Assembly (NCBI GenBank): GCA_022495005.1
Contig: JAGYXB010000825.1
Location: forward strand, 4,030,001-4,094,000
Source of the DNA: Rhyacophila brunnea
Lineage: Eukaryota > Arthropoda > Insecta > Trichoptera > Rhyacophilidae
Reading direction: 5' to 3'
Length of the DNA: 64,000 nucleotides
Part shown: positions 1 to 11,740 of the stretch, in pieces
How the letters are laid out: each line of letters opens with the position of its first letter
Numbering within the stretch: the stretch's first letter is position 1
Notes under the pieces: generated by a model
Told to the model about the DNA's origin: nothing
The model's input: the letters and a program-made list of their open reading frames with translations, nothing else
Databases searched by the model: none
Translations under genes and position numbers: made by a program

Positions 1-325
1 CTACCATCGGCTGAGGGTATTTACCTAATAAACATTGAATTTAAATTCTAATTGACAAGAGATCTAGATTTCGTCCCAACATCTTAGATCACTCTGTGTG
101 GCCAGGCTCTATCTACACGTCATGCCGAAACTTGGGTCGTAAAAAGTCTTATTAGTCAGATATAGTTGTGGATTTACAATTTATATCCTGCAATCAAACG
201 GTTCGCAGTTTCTTTATGTCCATGAGGCAGATTTTTGCGCGTAAGTTAAAGAACACATAAAACCACCATCAGCAGCCTAATTAGAAACCCAGCTCTCCCT
301 TTAAACCACAACAATTTTACATAAT
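1..325. other. unannotated AT-rich sequence
   Basis: I see no coding match, repeat or inverted-repeat structure here. Confidence 0.5.
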
Positions 326-778
326 GAATTCTGTTACTCCAGTAACCTAGCTAGATGGGTTACATGTAAATTGTACATATTACATTTAACCGTTAGCTTT
401 CTTATCGGAAGTAGTTGGCCGTATACCATACGGTTATCTCTATAGCACAGAGATGAAAAAATTACGCGTTGTTAGTTGAGCATTGCAAACAATAATGTTT
501 CAATTTTATTAGATTCAATATGAAAACCTAATCTGACCTAACAAACCAGTATATCAGCCATTTTCAAAGTTTGTTTGCCGCTGGCTTCGTGTAAAGTGTA
601 AACCGACAAAAACCGTGTTTTATTTAGACATGAATTTTATCTTAGTATTATACGACCCAAAGCGGTTGGACGCTCTTTAATATACATATATTTCCGATAC
701 AACATTTCACGGTGAAGTGTCCTGCGGTGAACTGTATACCTAGGTACAAATTTCCGGACACGAGCTAGATTGGGGGGG
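326..778 (+). repeat. Family P palindromic repeat, copy 1
   Basis: This resembles the copies at about 18.34 kb and 48.35 kb (the latter inverted). Shared blocks are GGTTACATGTAAATTGTAC near the left end, a central stretch with GAGCATTGCAAACAATAATG, and TTTCACGGTGAA followed by ACAAATTTCCGGACACGAG at the right end. The two ends are imperfect inverted repeats (CTAGCTAGATGGGTTAC against CCAATCTAGCTCG). There is no open frame, so it is a non-autonomous palindromic element of MITE type. No target duplication is clear and the edges are approximate. This copy looks diverged and therefore old. Confidence 0.55.
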
Positions 779-1855
779 GCATAGAGCCGTAATGTTCTAG
801 CTTAAAATGCGGATGGCCCGTCTTAAAATAAGTCAATATTATAAATATGTATAATATCCACACGGATATTATTTACCGTATCTTGTATTATTTGCGCCTT
901 ATTACAAATGTATGATCCTAATTATACCTCAAATTTGGTTCCAGCTACAGCACTTAGTAACTCATTGGGCTTATATTGATACTTTTTCTTTCGAAATGTC
1001 GGCCTTAGTTACTCATACAAGCTTAGGTACTATTCGACAGAATTCGCTATTAAATAAAACAACGTCGCGGGACTCGCAGGCATATAGGTATAAATCAGTA
1101 TTTTGAGGACAATAACTCTAATTTGTTATTGTTTTAACCGGTTCTAAAGAAAATGCACATTTGTAAGCCGGAACCAACAACCCTGAATGACAAAACTGAT
1201 AATAATGTGTATCTCAGATTCTTTTCATATCAAAATTTTATTAAAATCGTACAGCAAAGTTATCTGCGCTTCGAAAATCTATAAATATAATAGAACGCTA
1301 GAACCAATGTATAATATCACACAGTGGTACACAATCCGCGGCCTGCTATGCTATTTATGTCAGGTAGGTATGTATGTATCTAACGTATTCCAATTTTTTT
1401 CAGGTGTTCCCCGAGGATTAAATCATGGCCGAATTATGTTCCTTATATTAATGACATGGTGCATGTCAGAAATGGAAGAAAGTTATTAGAATCGCTAATC
1501 GGCAGGTTGGCGCGGGCGACGCAGTGCTGCCACATTAGATCGGAATGCTTCACTCACGGACAACAATTGTATGTAGCGGCTAAAAATCTATATATTTTGG
1601 CACCAAATGGAAAAGCCACAAATATTGTATATCGAAAAGCCCTGTAATGATGGATTGGATGTTTATATTATGGATGGATATTTATATTAATATAGAAAGC
1701 CTTAAAATAATAAATTGAATATGTACCTACTACTTTTTAAGATATTTAAATAAAAATATAAATCTCTAGAATTATATTTTTTTACTCTTTTAAATTTAAT
1801 ACTTCGCACTCTACGTATTAAATTTAGAATTTTTATTTTCAAATATTAAACCATT
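779..1855. other. unannotated AT-rich sequence
   Basis: Open frames of 60-100 codons occur here (for example 1187-1489 on the plus strand), but they show no domain, repeat or codon pattern that suggests real coding. Nothing else is supported. Confidence 0.45.
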
Positions 1856-1892
1856 CCACTCCCGGGCAGCGCCGGGTGAAACTGCTAGTTTG
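1856..1892 (-). mobile_element. Short LINE/SINE-type end fragment (CCCGGG...GCCGGGTG)
   Basis: The words CCCGGGCAGCGCCGGGTG and AAACTGCTAGT match, on the reverse strand, the ACTAG...CCGGC...CGGG start common to many truncated non-LTR elements in insects. A related start lies on the plus strand near 4556. The body would run toward lower coordinates, where the sequence is too AT-rich to follow, so only the end is called. Confidence 0.4.
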
Positions 1893-2192
1893 ATTGTGAA
1901 ATTTCCAGCAAACTTGTTTTAGAGCACGACCATAAGAAAATTTTCGACAAATTTAATTGAACGTATCGTACCTATAACTATTTTTCGATAATTTCTGACT
2001 ATCTTTCTTTTAAGACATGCTCGCTTGTCACTCGCGAAGTTCGTAGGTCACTTAAAGCATATATCTCTGCTATAAAGTGGCATGGTTTCCAACCATGTTG
2101 AAAATTTGAATTTGTATGCACCCGTCAATTAGGCACAGCCATGATTCCTTCTGGATCAAAACTGTTTCCTCATATCACCCTTATTAAGCCTT

Positions 2193-2357
2193 TGTCCACA
2201 TGGCGCCTGTCTCGCCGCGAGTGGATGTGGACACCTCAACGAAGTCACCTGAACCTCGACCGCGCGCAACAGTCGTCACAGCGCGAGTGTATGTGGACGG
2301 CTCAATGAGGTCACATGTACCTGGAATGCGCGCTAGTCAAAACGCGCCATATGGACA
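2193..2357. mobile_element. Small GC-rich TIR element with internal direct repeats
   Basis: The ends carry TGTCCACATGGCGC and its near complement GCGCCATATGGACA, giving terminal inverted repeats of about 14 bp. Inside are two direct repeats of about 52 bp (roughly 2218-2270 and 2281-2333). Both begin CGCGAGTG.ATGTGGAC, both contain GAGGTCAC-like or GAAGTCAC-like words, and both end in CGCGC. GC content is far above the flanks. The TTGTCCACATGG-type end resembles some PIF/Harbinger ends, but I cannot confirm a TWA target duplication. Confidence 0.45.
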
Positions 2358-2368
2358 TTATACTTAGC

Positions 2369-2557
2369 CTTAGTGCAAGAACGTAGTGATCGCGCGGGGG
2401 CGCCGCGGCGGCGTCTAGCAAAACTCAAACGTATAACCGTGTGTAAAATGTTGGTAGACAGTGTCTTTTTTGGGGCATAATACACACGGTTATACGTTTG
2501 AGTTTCGCAAGACGCCGCCGCGCCGCACCCGCCAAATCATTACGGCCGAGCACTTAG
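2369..2557. repeat. Foldback (long imperfect hairpin), GC-rich outer stem
   Basis: The left arm (about 2369-2450) and right arm (about 2476-2557) are reverse complements. The core AAACTCAAACGTATAACCG is present exactly in the left arm and, complemented, in the right arm, followed outward by CGGCGGCGTC and then a looser CGTARTGAT stretch. The loop is about 25 bases. There is no open frame. It abuts the small TIR element just upstream. It could be a foldback transposon, a MITE, or a structured transcribed region; the sequence does not decide. Confidence 0.6.
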
Positions 2558-3293
2558 ACACCAATAGCGAGGACGGCGCGGCTGGTCAATGCATTTCCTA
2601 GACATTTTTGTGATTTTAATAAAATTATATTTCATAGATGCTCTATTTACTTTGTATGTTTACTATTATTCTATTTACCTGTTATTATTCTAAATGACAT
2701 TGTGAACGTCTTTAATTACCTACCAATTTGTCAATACTTTCTTAAAATAAATAAAATAAAATAAACATCCGAAATACTTATACTTCATGTAGTCCACGAA
2801 TAATATATCGGACAATAAATATAAATTATTATTCCGATTAAAAGGCTGTGCACTACTGTATTATATCATATTCCTTTTCGTTCTCACATCCAACTGAGCG
2901 ATAACAAACGTATGAAAGATAAGCAAATGGCCCAAAAATAATATTATCCTAAAAAAACAACGAAGATAATAATATCTCCAGCCAGAGAGCCCTCATGCGC
3001 CACAGAGTTTTCCGGCGAGTAGACATAAAAATAAAATGCCTCCCTTTTCCCGAAATCAGTCAATCCAACAACGGCTGACATATTGACAGGGAAAGATGAC
3101 ACACGAAAGGGTAGGCGACTCTTTGTACGAAATACTTTCAGTTCCGAGAAACTTATTCCTGACGCATTCTTCGGTACTTAGCTATAACAAAATAAAGGAA
3201 GGAAGTAAGGAGTAGACGAGAAACAATGGCGTGCTAGCGATTCCATTTTAAAGGATATTTTTACAACCTTGTATAATATACTGCAGTGGCGAA
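2558..3293. other. unannotated sequence
   Basis: No gene or repeat can be supported. There is a short AAATAAAATAAAATAAA run near 2747-2763. Confidence 0.45.
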
Positions 3294-3787
3294 GGGTGGA
3301 GGTAGGCTATTAAGATTTGACATAAATAGTGCACATTAAACTTTGTCACTCATACGTATTTGTTTTTATTGAACTAAGACTACAATATTTACAGGCGGAG
3401 TAAAGCAGTAAAAAAGTAAAAATCAATTAAACCCTTCCTAAACCAAACCATAATAATTTTGGTATGTTTTGGGTGATCCGACAAAATTGTGCACACTTTT
3501 TCATTCATACTTATATTTGTTTTCGTTGAATTAAGAATATAAATATTACACATATATATTATGTTGTTGGTCAGTTTTTTAAAATTCATTATGCCCTGCT
3601 TAAACCAAGCCATAATATATGAAAATAGTGATCTATCTATAAAATATCCAAAATTATGTATGATTAAATATCATAATTATAGATATTTTATAGATGGACG
3701 AGTATTTTTTGACTATTATCTATTATGGCTTGGTATTCGTAGGGTATAATTGAATTTTAAAAACTAACCAACACCATCTGTGAATTG
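3294..3787 (+). mobile_element. hAT-A non-autonomous element (MITE), copy 1, right end missing
   Basis: It starts CAGTGGCGAAGGGTGGAGG, then GTAGGCTATTAAGAT and AGTGCACATTAAACTTTG, all shared with the copies at 16.26, 26.32 and 56.73 kb. The interior is largely palindromic: AAACCAAGCCATAATA on the left returns as TATTATGGCTTGG on the right, around an ATAAAATATC stem. The expected right end (CCACCCTTCGCCACTG) is absent, and similarity stops after about 3780. CAGTGGCG ends with 8-bp duplications (seen at other copies) indicate the hAT superfamily. No transposase is encoded. Confidence 0.75.
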
Positions 3788-3867
3788 TAGTAGAATAACT
3801 GGATTATTTGTTAGGTTAGGTTATCATTCTTGAATTCATTGATTGAATTCAAAATCAACTATGAAAA

Positions 3868-3990
3868 TTGAATTAATGTTTATATTGAATCTAATAAAAT
3901 TGGAGACCGTATTGCATACGGTCATCTCTTTCCGATAGAAAGCTCACGGCGAACTGTGTCACGGTGAAATGTTTTACGTACAATTTACGA
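3868..3990. repeat. Family P fragment
   Basis: TACGGTCATCTCTTTCCG, GCTCACGGCGAACTGTG and GTACAATTTACGAGTAACCC match the end of the 48.35-48.80 kb family P copy. It is a partial copy with no open frame. Confidence 0.5.
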
Positions 3991-4555
3991 GTAACCCATT
4001 CGAATAACTAGGGTCTGCATTCTATAAGCTGGCGTATACGTCACACGGAAAGCATTGTGCCATCGCTTTCGATTATTGCAAGTTTTAAATGGGAGGGAAC
4101 GAGAGAGAATGCAGTGAGGAATGCTGAAACAGGGGGGAGACCGCTCTAAAACCGTTTCCAACTTAACTTAACACCTGTAATGGGATCGAATGTTTTTTTA
4201 TTTTTTTTTTCAGTAACCTTCAATAAACTCATTGTTTCAGTATGCTCACGCCACTGTCTTTAAATGAAGGGGTGCGCGAGGATGAGGCACAAAGAATGAT
4301 CGTGATTCATGAATCGGCACCGTCGCCGCTATTTATATGTTTATTTCCATGAAAGTGGGTTCGCCGCCCACTGCCGAAGCAACGCGACAAACTCGCTTGT
4401 GCATATATATTTTTTATATATTATATTATTTTATTAATAGACTGTGCGAAGAGTTAGATTATAAATTTTGCAACTCCGCTTAATAAATTCAATCCTATTC
4501 CAGCCGTTTGACTGCAGGGTCGAATTAGTACAGTCAGCCAATGCATTTTATATTA

Positions 4556-5942
4556 TACTAGCTGAAGTACCCGGCTTCGCACAGGGTCGCTTCGTGGTTA
4601 TATTTATCTTAGATATCTAAAAAATAATAGGGGGTAATTATTTTTTTTAAATTAAAATATCTGTGTAATACAATATGGCAATATGAAAATAATTATAATA
4701 GGAGTAAAGGTCAAACATAAGAACACCAAATTAAAATCGAATCCAAAATATGAAAACGTTATTAATGTTATAAATATGTAGTAAAAAAAAAAATCAAAAT
4801 TGGATGGAACAAACAAACAACAAACTTTGTATGTTATATAATAATAATTTAGAAACCGCACACAACTAACAAAAGTTTCATCGCAATCGGATGAATGGTA
4901 TAGGAACGCATACGAATAGTAGAAGAAGATGAATTTCTAATTCAGAAACCTTCGTGGGCATGCGCATGACAACTCACCAAAGTTTCATTGCAATCGGATT
5001 AATGGTATAGGAACGCATACGAATAGAAGAAGAAGAAGATGGTTGTACTAAATTAAGAACTCTTCGCGGGCGTGCTCACAACAACTGGTCAAAATTTCAT
5101 CGCAATCGGATGAATGGTATAAGAACGCATACAAATAGAAGAAGATAGAATAGAAGAAAAAGAAAATAGTTGTAACAATTCAGAGACCTTTGCGGCGTGA
5201 GCACAACAGTTGATCAAAATTTCATTGTAATCGGATAAATGGTATAGGAACGCATACGAATAGAAGATAGAATAGAAGAAGAAGATGGTTGTACCAATTC
5301 AGAAACCTTCGCGGGTGTAGGCACAATTACTAACGAAAATTTTATTGCAATCGGATGAATGGAATAGGAACGCATACGAATAGAAGAATATAGAATAGAA
5401 GAAGAAGAAGAAGAAGATGGTTGCACTAATTAAAAAACCATTGCGGGTGTTACCACAACAACTGATGAAGGTTTCATTGCAATCGGATGAATGGTATAGG
5501 GACCATACGAATAAAAGAAGATAGAATGAAGAAGAAGAAGATGATGATGATTTTTCTAATTCAGAAACCTTCATGGGTGTGCATGCAACCACTTACCAAA
5601 ATTTCATTGCAATCGGATGAATGGTATAGGAACCATACGAATAAAAAAATATATAATGAAGAAGAAGAAGAAGGTGATGATTTTTCTAATTTAGAAACCT
5701 TCATGGGTGTGCATACAACTACTTACCAAAATTTCATCGCAATCGGATGAATGGTATAGGAACCATACGAATAAAAGAAAATATAATGAAGAAGAAGAAG
5801 AAGATGATGATTTTTCTAATTCAGAAACCTTTATGGGTATGCATACAACCACTCACCAAAATTTCATTGCAATCGGATGAATGGTATAGGAACGCATACG
5901 GGACAGACACACAGACAGACATTCATTTTATATATTAGTATA
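4556..5942 (+). mobile_element. Truncated non-LTR-type element with expanded 3' region
   Basis: It begins ACTAGCTGAAGTACCCGGCTT and ends after ACAGACACACAGACAGACA with ATTCATTTTATATATTAGTATAG. These are the two hallmarks of many truncated RTE-like LINE or LINE-dependent SINE copies in insects: a CCCGGCTTCGC start, and a TTTCATCGCAATCGGATGAA...CAGACAGACA...TATATTAGTATAG end. The CGCAATCGGATGAATGGTAT portion, normally present once, is repeated about ten times (see the tandem array). Open frames inside (such as 5487-5750) come from GAAGAAGAAG runs and are not genes. The family assignment is inferred from end motifs only. Confidence 0.6.
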
Positions 5943-6000
5943 GCCTATACTCTTCCCGCAAGTGCAAGCAATAAGTTTACAAAGTTTTATCGCAATCGGA
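4861..6000 (+). repeat. Tandem array, about 10 units of 107-132 bp
   Basis: The word CAATCGGAT (or a one-base variant) recurs at about 4884, 4991, 5103, 5228, 5347, 5479, 5609, 5740, 5869 and 5994, at intervals of 107 to 132 bp. Each unit runs ATCGGATGAATGGTATAGGA, a CATACGAATA(G)AAGAAG stretch of variable length, a CTAATTCAGAAACCTT block, a GGGTGTGC..ACAAC stretch and AAAATTTCATTGC. Units differ by several substitutions and by the number of GAA triplets. The last four are most alike, suggesting recent local amplification at that end. Confidence 0.85.
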
Positions 6001-6067
6001 TGAACGGTATGGCTGCGCATTAAATACGAACAAACAAACACACAAATATTAATTTTTATATATTAGA
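5943..6067 (+). mobile_element. Second 3' tail of the same retrotransposon type
   Basis: CGCAATCGGATGAACGGTAT, then AACAAACAAACACACAAATA and TTTTTATATATTAGAAGATAG repeat the end structure of the element just upstream, with ACAAACAAACACAC in place of CAGACAGACA. It may be an adjacent copy or the outermost unit of the array. Confidence 0.45.
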
Positions 6068-7383
6068 AGATAGCTTATTCTATTTTGTCATTTACCGCTG
6101 TCAATTTATTAAGAGGGAAGAGATGCTTAAGTCTGTCCAACTAGCTGTTGGGCCCATCGTGCCGCCCGACTCAGTCGCCACAAAGGCCAATTATATTGCA
6201 TTTAAAAAAAATGCTTCGTCTTATTGCGGACGTGAAGATCTCTTCACATTATTTTGTTTGTTCGTATTGTTTTTTTGTATCTAATATATCATTAAATTCA
6301 TTTATTTCTGTTAAGTCTCCGTGCCTTTCTCTCTCGTGGCACTTTTTATTAAATTACGTCTTTGAGTAAACTCAGTCAAAGCTCACTCAAGACTTAGAGT
6401 ATCTGCTCCTGAGACACTCCCAGGCGTAAACAACTGCTGATGCTTCACGTTTGGTTGTGATGACATCCCCGATGAACAAAACTTAATGGTAAGAAAAGCG
6501 TTGCTATCATTCGCATTGGGTGCGCACTGAAAAATAGTTATTACTTAAATAACTCATGAATGTTTTTGTGGTAGTCCTTTAAAATAATGGGGATCATTTT
6601 GCAAATCACGAAAAAGATTTATTAAAAGCTTTTAGAAGGCATTGTGGCTATTTGGACGACTTCGTTAATTATTAATCGTGGAAATAACAGTTTTATATAC
6701 ATTCACAAGACACGAACAATGATGGTGGAAAAAAAAATCGTACATCCTTGGATGGCCTTTCCATCATAATATTTCAAATTATGTATTTTACATAATACAA
6801 ATTATAAACTCAAGACATAAAAAAAAATCTTAACAATATTGAAATAAAAATACAAGTTAATATGAGTAAATAATAAAATAAAAGTACATGGAAGCAAACC
6901 GACTAAAATAAAACTTTGAAGAGACAAGTAAGTAGATTTTTTTAATTTTTTGAATAGTTTATAAGTTGGCAATAAATATTTACACTAATTTATAAAAAAG
7001 AGACGCGTGTTTTAAAGTGGGCGAAACTGAATTATGTTCTTCGTTTGACTTTCTCCAATCCCTAGATTGAAGTAATATTAATCCCATAATCCCAGAATTG
7101 AAAATTGTGTTCGGAATTTAAATTTTCAGCTGTTTGTAGCCACAATATTAGTTAAAGGAAAGTTCAAAGGCTTAACGAAGTTATCTGGTTTACATAGTAT
7201 AGTATGAATACTAATTAATAATTAGGTAGGTATGTAGATAGGTACCTACGATTATAAGGGATCTTTAAAATGCCTACTCTACGACCCCCAATAATTTGGA
7301 GGGTACTGGTAGGTATTGTATTCACGTTTGCTAGAACTTTAAATTCATTAAATAAATTATTAAGGTAAGCAAGCAAGAAAGTA
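6068..7383. other. unannotated AT-rich sequence
   Basis: No gene, dispersed repeat or clear inverted repeat. A small TAGGTA-rich patch (7224-7250) is simple sequence. Confidence 0.45.
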
Positions 7384-8260
7384 ATATTTTTTTCTTTATT
7401 TGGAAGCAATTGAGCTCTTCTCTGAATGGAAGGCTATTCTGCTTTACAATGGTTTACAAAAGTATACATACACTTTTTTAACTACAGACATAAATAGTTA
7501 CATTATTAATAATACAGAATTACATTTTTGTTACACTATACACTAGACATTTACATTACATTTTTGGAGAAATTCATGTACAATTTTCATAACTGAAATA
7601 TTTGGTTTTGCCAGGAACGAATTAATCGTAAAAGGAGGGTATAACCTGCATTTTCTCAATTTATTCATTAACACCTCTCTCTCCTGGTCATATGCATCAC
7701 ATCGCCAGACAATGGGGTAAGATCTTGAGTGGGATGCCCACACTGACACTGAGGGCTATCTACCACTTTAATTTTGTACAATGATTCGTTGAGACTGTAA
7801 TGCCCTGTCCTGTTTCTAGCTATTGTCACTATTACATCTCGCTTTATTTTACAATGTTTACTAAACCAAGTTTTAGGAGATCTACTATAATAGTTTGATA
7901 GTAGTGTGTTCCCTTTTCTTTCCCAAGATTTTCTAAATATTTACCGTTATTTTCGCTCATTGTTTGTTTTTAAACTGGGGTTTAAAATCTGTGTATGGAA
8001 TTCTTATATTTTCTGATGGGTATTTTACAGATTTTTTTTCCAATTGATCAGCAATTTCATTGCCATTAATTCCTTTATAGTGTGCTGGAATCCAGTATAT
8101 CTGTATATTTGTACCGTGTTCGTTACTATTGCTAAATTTGGAAATGTTGGTTCTAATAAGAAAGTAATATATTAGTGATTTAATTAATTTATGACAGGGA
8201 ACAGTGGTATTTTGCTGGATCAAGTAAGAAGCTATGCATATTATTATAAGTAATAGAATT
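7384..8260 (-). pseudogene. I/jockey-like LINE relic: RNase H and cysteine-rich tail
   Basis: Three overlapping reading frames on the minus strand rebuild the end of a LINE polyprotein. The first (8260 to 7960) holds an RNase H core, WIPAHYKGINGNEIAD, with the His and Asp of the family motif but one extra residue after the His. The second (about 7907-7700) reads WFSKHCKIKRDVIVTIARN, then RTGHYSLNESLYKI and a CQCGHPTQDL motif. The third (about 7690-7546) continues WRCDAYDQEREVLMNKL and ends in a stop. The cysteine array (C-x-C-...-C) is typical of the I/Nimb group; the usual His before the last Cys is not seen. A 3' UTR with AATAAAGAAAAAAA reaches about 7384. At least two frameshifts make it inactive. 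The reverse transcriptase is missing (5' truncation). Confidence 0.8.
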
Positions 8261-11200
8261 AGAAGATGTGTGAACACTAAGTAACATAAAAATAAGGGAA
8301 GTGAGTTACCTTCTGAATAAGGTTGTAACAAGGTATAATTTATTATCGAGTGGATATTTTTTTTTTTTACAGAATATGTTATTTTCAATAATTACGTCTG
8401 TATCGTAATTTATTATGCATTAAAGCTTGTCACGTAAACGAAACGCGAATTTGATATTGGATATAAGTATATGAGCTTGGTAATTCTTGCGATTTATGGT
8501 CTAACCGTCATTAAGTAATATACGAAAACTGGCGTCAAAGCATTGGTCCATGGAGACCAGCTTTCGCATTACTATCTTATTGATCTATTCTGTGGTCGAC
8601 ACCAAATACATATGTTGAAGAAAGGGTTTATAGGTACACGAAGATGGTGCCTAAATATACCGGAGTGAGATTGAAAAAAGGTTACTAAGGCTAATGATTA
8701 AAGAAGCTACCAGTGATTTCATATTCGAGATAAAACCAATTCGCACCAGTGTGTCAAGCAAAGAAATGATTTTGGACAAGAGACCGTTATTATTTATTTA
8801 TCGCGATGGACGAGTGGTAACGTGTCCGTGTATGAAGTCGTTGGTCTCGGGTTCTAATCAGGGATTTGGCAAAAAAATCAACGAGTGTCTGAAGCCAGAG
8901 CATGGTCTAAATTATTTTCTCATAACATAAAATCTGTTAAGAACCTTTTCGTTAGGCGGCTAAGATCCACACCAGACTGTGAGGCCAGTGATGAATGAAC
9001 GAATGAACCATTATTTTTTATTTCCTGGTAAAAAAAACAACATGATAGTAAAAACAGAATTAACGATTAATATTTATGACTTTCAAAAGGATGCTCAATC
9101 TTTATTCAGATGAACGAGTAGATACTAATACCAACTATTTGTGACATTGCGTAGATGCCAAAAGCTTGGGAAAATGATGTCACCTACTCTCTCAAAAAAT
9201 TAACCCCCCGAATTTTTCCGTAGACAGAGGGCGGTTTGTTAGTAGGTACCTACGTAAAAAGTAAATAAACAAAGTAAAAAGTGTACCTAAACAGTTACAG
9301 GCATGTTACAGGCCGCAATTTTCTTTTTTATTTACAACACTGCGAATACCCATAATATTATTTTGTCTATAGTTATAAATTCAATCATACTAAAAATTTT
9401 CTGGAACTCTTTGGAGGACACCATTATATTATGTTTCCATTCAACCCTGGTTATTCCTACAAGCAAGTAAAACGGAGTAGGTACCTACAATAGTAATTTG
9501 AATATATTATGTGACAGCGTACGTCTGACAGTCCACGAACCAATAAAAATATACCTACTACTGGAATGATCCCGACGCATAAAAATAATGTATGAAATAT
9601 GTAGGTACATTTTTATGCTTAAGACGCCCCACTGTACCTATACCTACGCAATAAAAGTAGGCAGAAAATACATCTAAACATGCCACAAAACGAAAAGCGA
9701 ATAAGATATTTTCAGGGAACTGTCATCGATCAGACGGATCAGACCTCATATACAAATTTAAAACCGTCGCACTGTGGAACGACCCCATATAGTCGTAGCT
9801 CATAAATAATTATAGAGAACAACTTGAAATTGCGCAGATTGCGATTTCTTCTATTGCGCATGAAATACATAAGGTAAATTTAATTATCATTACCGTTATT
9901 AGTACCGACTGCTCTTACGTGAAGCTTATTGGATAGTTTTCTCTCGCTCGGCGTTGCTCTATATATGCTATATTTTCTGTCAAAACTATCGAACTTCACG
10001 TTTATGCGGCATATTTACATCGATGAAATCGTTTATTGTCAAAACTATAACTGAATTGTAGAGATAAAGACCGAAATTTATAATTACATCTGTTGGCTAT
10101 GTGACCTCTCATCCTGGTCATCTCATTATTGTGACACATGTCGTAAAACATTTTTAATAAGGGTTAACACCTTCGGACACGTTTTATATTATTTTGTTGA
10201 ATAAAGATTAGACCGTTTTAAATATAAGCCCATTTAGTATATGTATTTAAATTGACCTTTGTAAGTACGGCTTCACTACGACCCTTGTTAAACGAAAAAA
10301 ATAGAAAAATTAAAGGTGAACTGTACAGCATTCATTAAAGGTAATTGTTTTCTTTTAGAATGATTCATATACGTACCAACTTAAAAATAAATATATCTGA
10401 CCATTTAAAAAAACTTTTGACACATGACGTCAAAATCAGAAATTTTAAAAAGTTCAGTTAAACTTTTGACTCATGTCAGGGTTTGCCCCTGTGGGTATTT
10501 TATTGCAGTATAAAAATGTTTTAAATTAATAGCAATAATTATCAACAAATAAACTTTGCTGAATTGGTTTGAAATACTATTTCGTAGATTAACCTTTAAA
10601 TACTCATGTTTACAGTAATACAGAGAAATTTGTATTATGAATTTTATGGACATGTCGTGTTTTAACTTGAAGACTTGGGATGGGTCAGTGAAATTTAGAC
10701 ATTCAGACAGTTTACCCCTGCTGAAATGTCAAACAAAAATAAGACAGGGTATAACCTCTAATACCAACCTTAAGTTCAACAGCAAGTGCGCATCCTGAAA
10801 ATAAAATCACCATCTACATGGATACAGCTGTGCGATTTCTAAATAATTGCGACCAATATTTTTTTTAATATTTTAAAATTTCTTAATAAACATATTACAA
10901 TGTTGTGTATAGTTCGAAAGCCGTGTACTTACTTATATCCGGGACCAATGTGCGACGCCATGATAGGCTGTATATATTATTCGTATGAGATAATTAATAT
11001 TTTCAGACTCCACCACGAAAACCACCATAAAAATTAAATTTCAGAGAAAATCGTTTATTATTTTAATAATTATGTTTAAACGTCAGATTTTATTCATCGT
11101 GGTCATTCGTAGAAGTCTGGGCAACAGTGTTCGCCAAATAAATCTGAATTAATAGTTACTAATAGATATATATATGTTATGTTATGATAATAAATAAAAA

Positions 11201-11674
11201 TAAATTTGATATACGATGTGGGTAAATAGTGAATACAAGAATCCCGTGACCCACTACGCAATTTGCATTTTTTTTGTTTGAGGTTCTTTTATCTTATCTG
11301 ATTATTAATGTAACAGCCGAGACAGAAGCATAATATGCAGAACCGAATTATGCATCAATAAATAAGGTTGTTTTCATAGAGAAATATGAAATAACAGAGT
11401 GAAAGTATGTCGTCTTGATACTAAAAATGAACGGAGGTTTTGAAATAGATAATATTTTTTTACTGCACAAACAGTACAAATCCTATTTAGGTACTGTTGT
11501 GGAGAACTATATTGCGGTAGTTGGAGTATGTAGAAAGAGTCACAGCATTCCTGATGGTATGATACTATGATTGTTAACATTCATCAACTGAATAAATTAA
11601 GATAATATGGTGGTATTAAAATTTTAGAAGACCCTAAGCAAAAGCTTCGTAACAACATGTCATTTTTTATCTTT
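8261..11674. other. unannotated AT-rich sequence
   Basis: 3.4 kb without a recognisable gene. Open frames at 8694-8930 (plus) and 10471-10653 (minus) have no recognisable motif. ACTTTTGACACATGACGTCA and ACTTTTGACTCATGTCA occur about 50 bp apart near 10414-10478 as a weak direct repeat. Confidence 0.45.
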
Positions 11675-11740
11675 GCTACACGGCCATCTCTTTCTGATAT
11701 GAAAACTCACGGTGAAATTTACGGATTAATGTAGGATTAT
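11675..11740. repeat. Family P fragment
   Basis: ACACGGCCATCTCTTTCTG and AAAACTCACGGTGAA match the inner end of family P copies (compare 48.73 kb). Confidence 0.4.

Noticed and set aside
5214..5938. Several 60-97 codon frames rich in Ser/Phe or Lys/Glu
   Set aside because: They come from GAA/TTC triplet runs in the tandem array and appear on both strands.
4861..6000. Regularly spaced repeats resembling a CRISPR array
   Set aside because: The whole unit, not a short repeat, is conserved, spacing varies from 107 to 132 bp, and it lies within a retrotransposon-like element of an animal genome.
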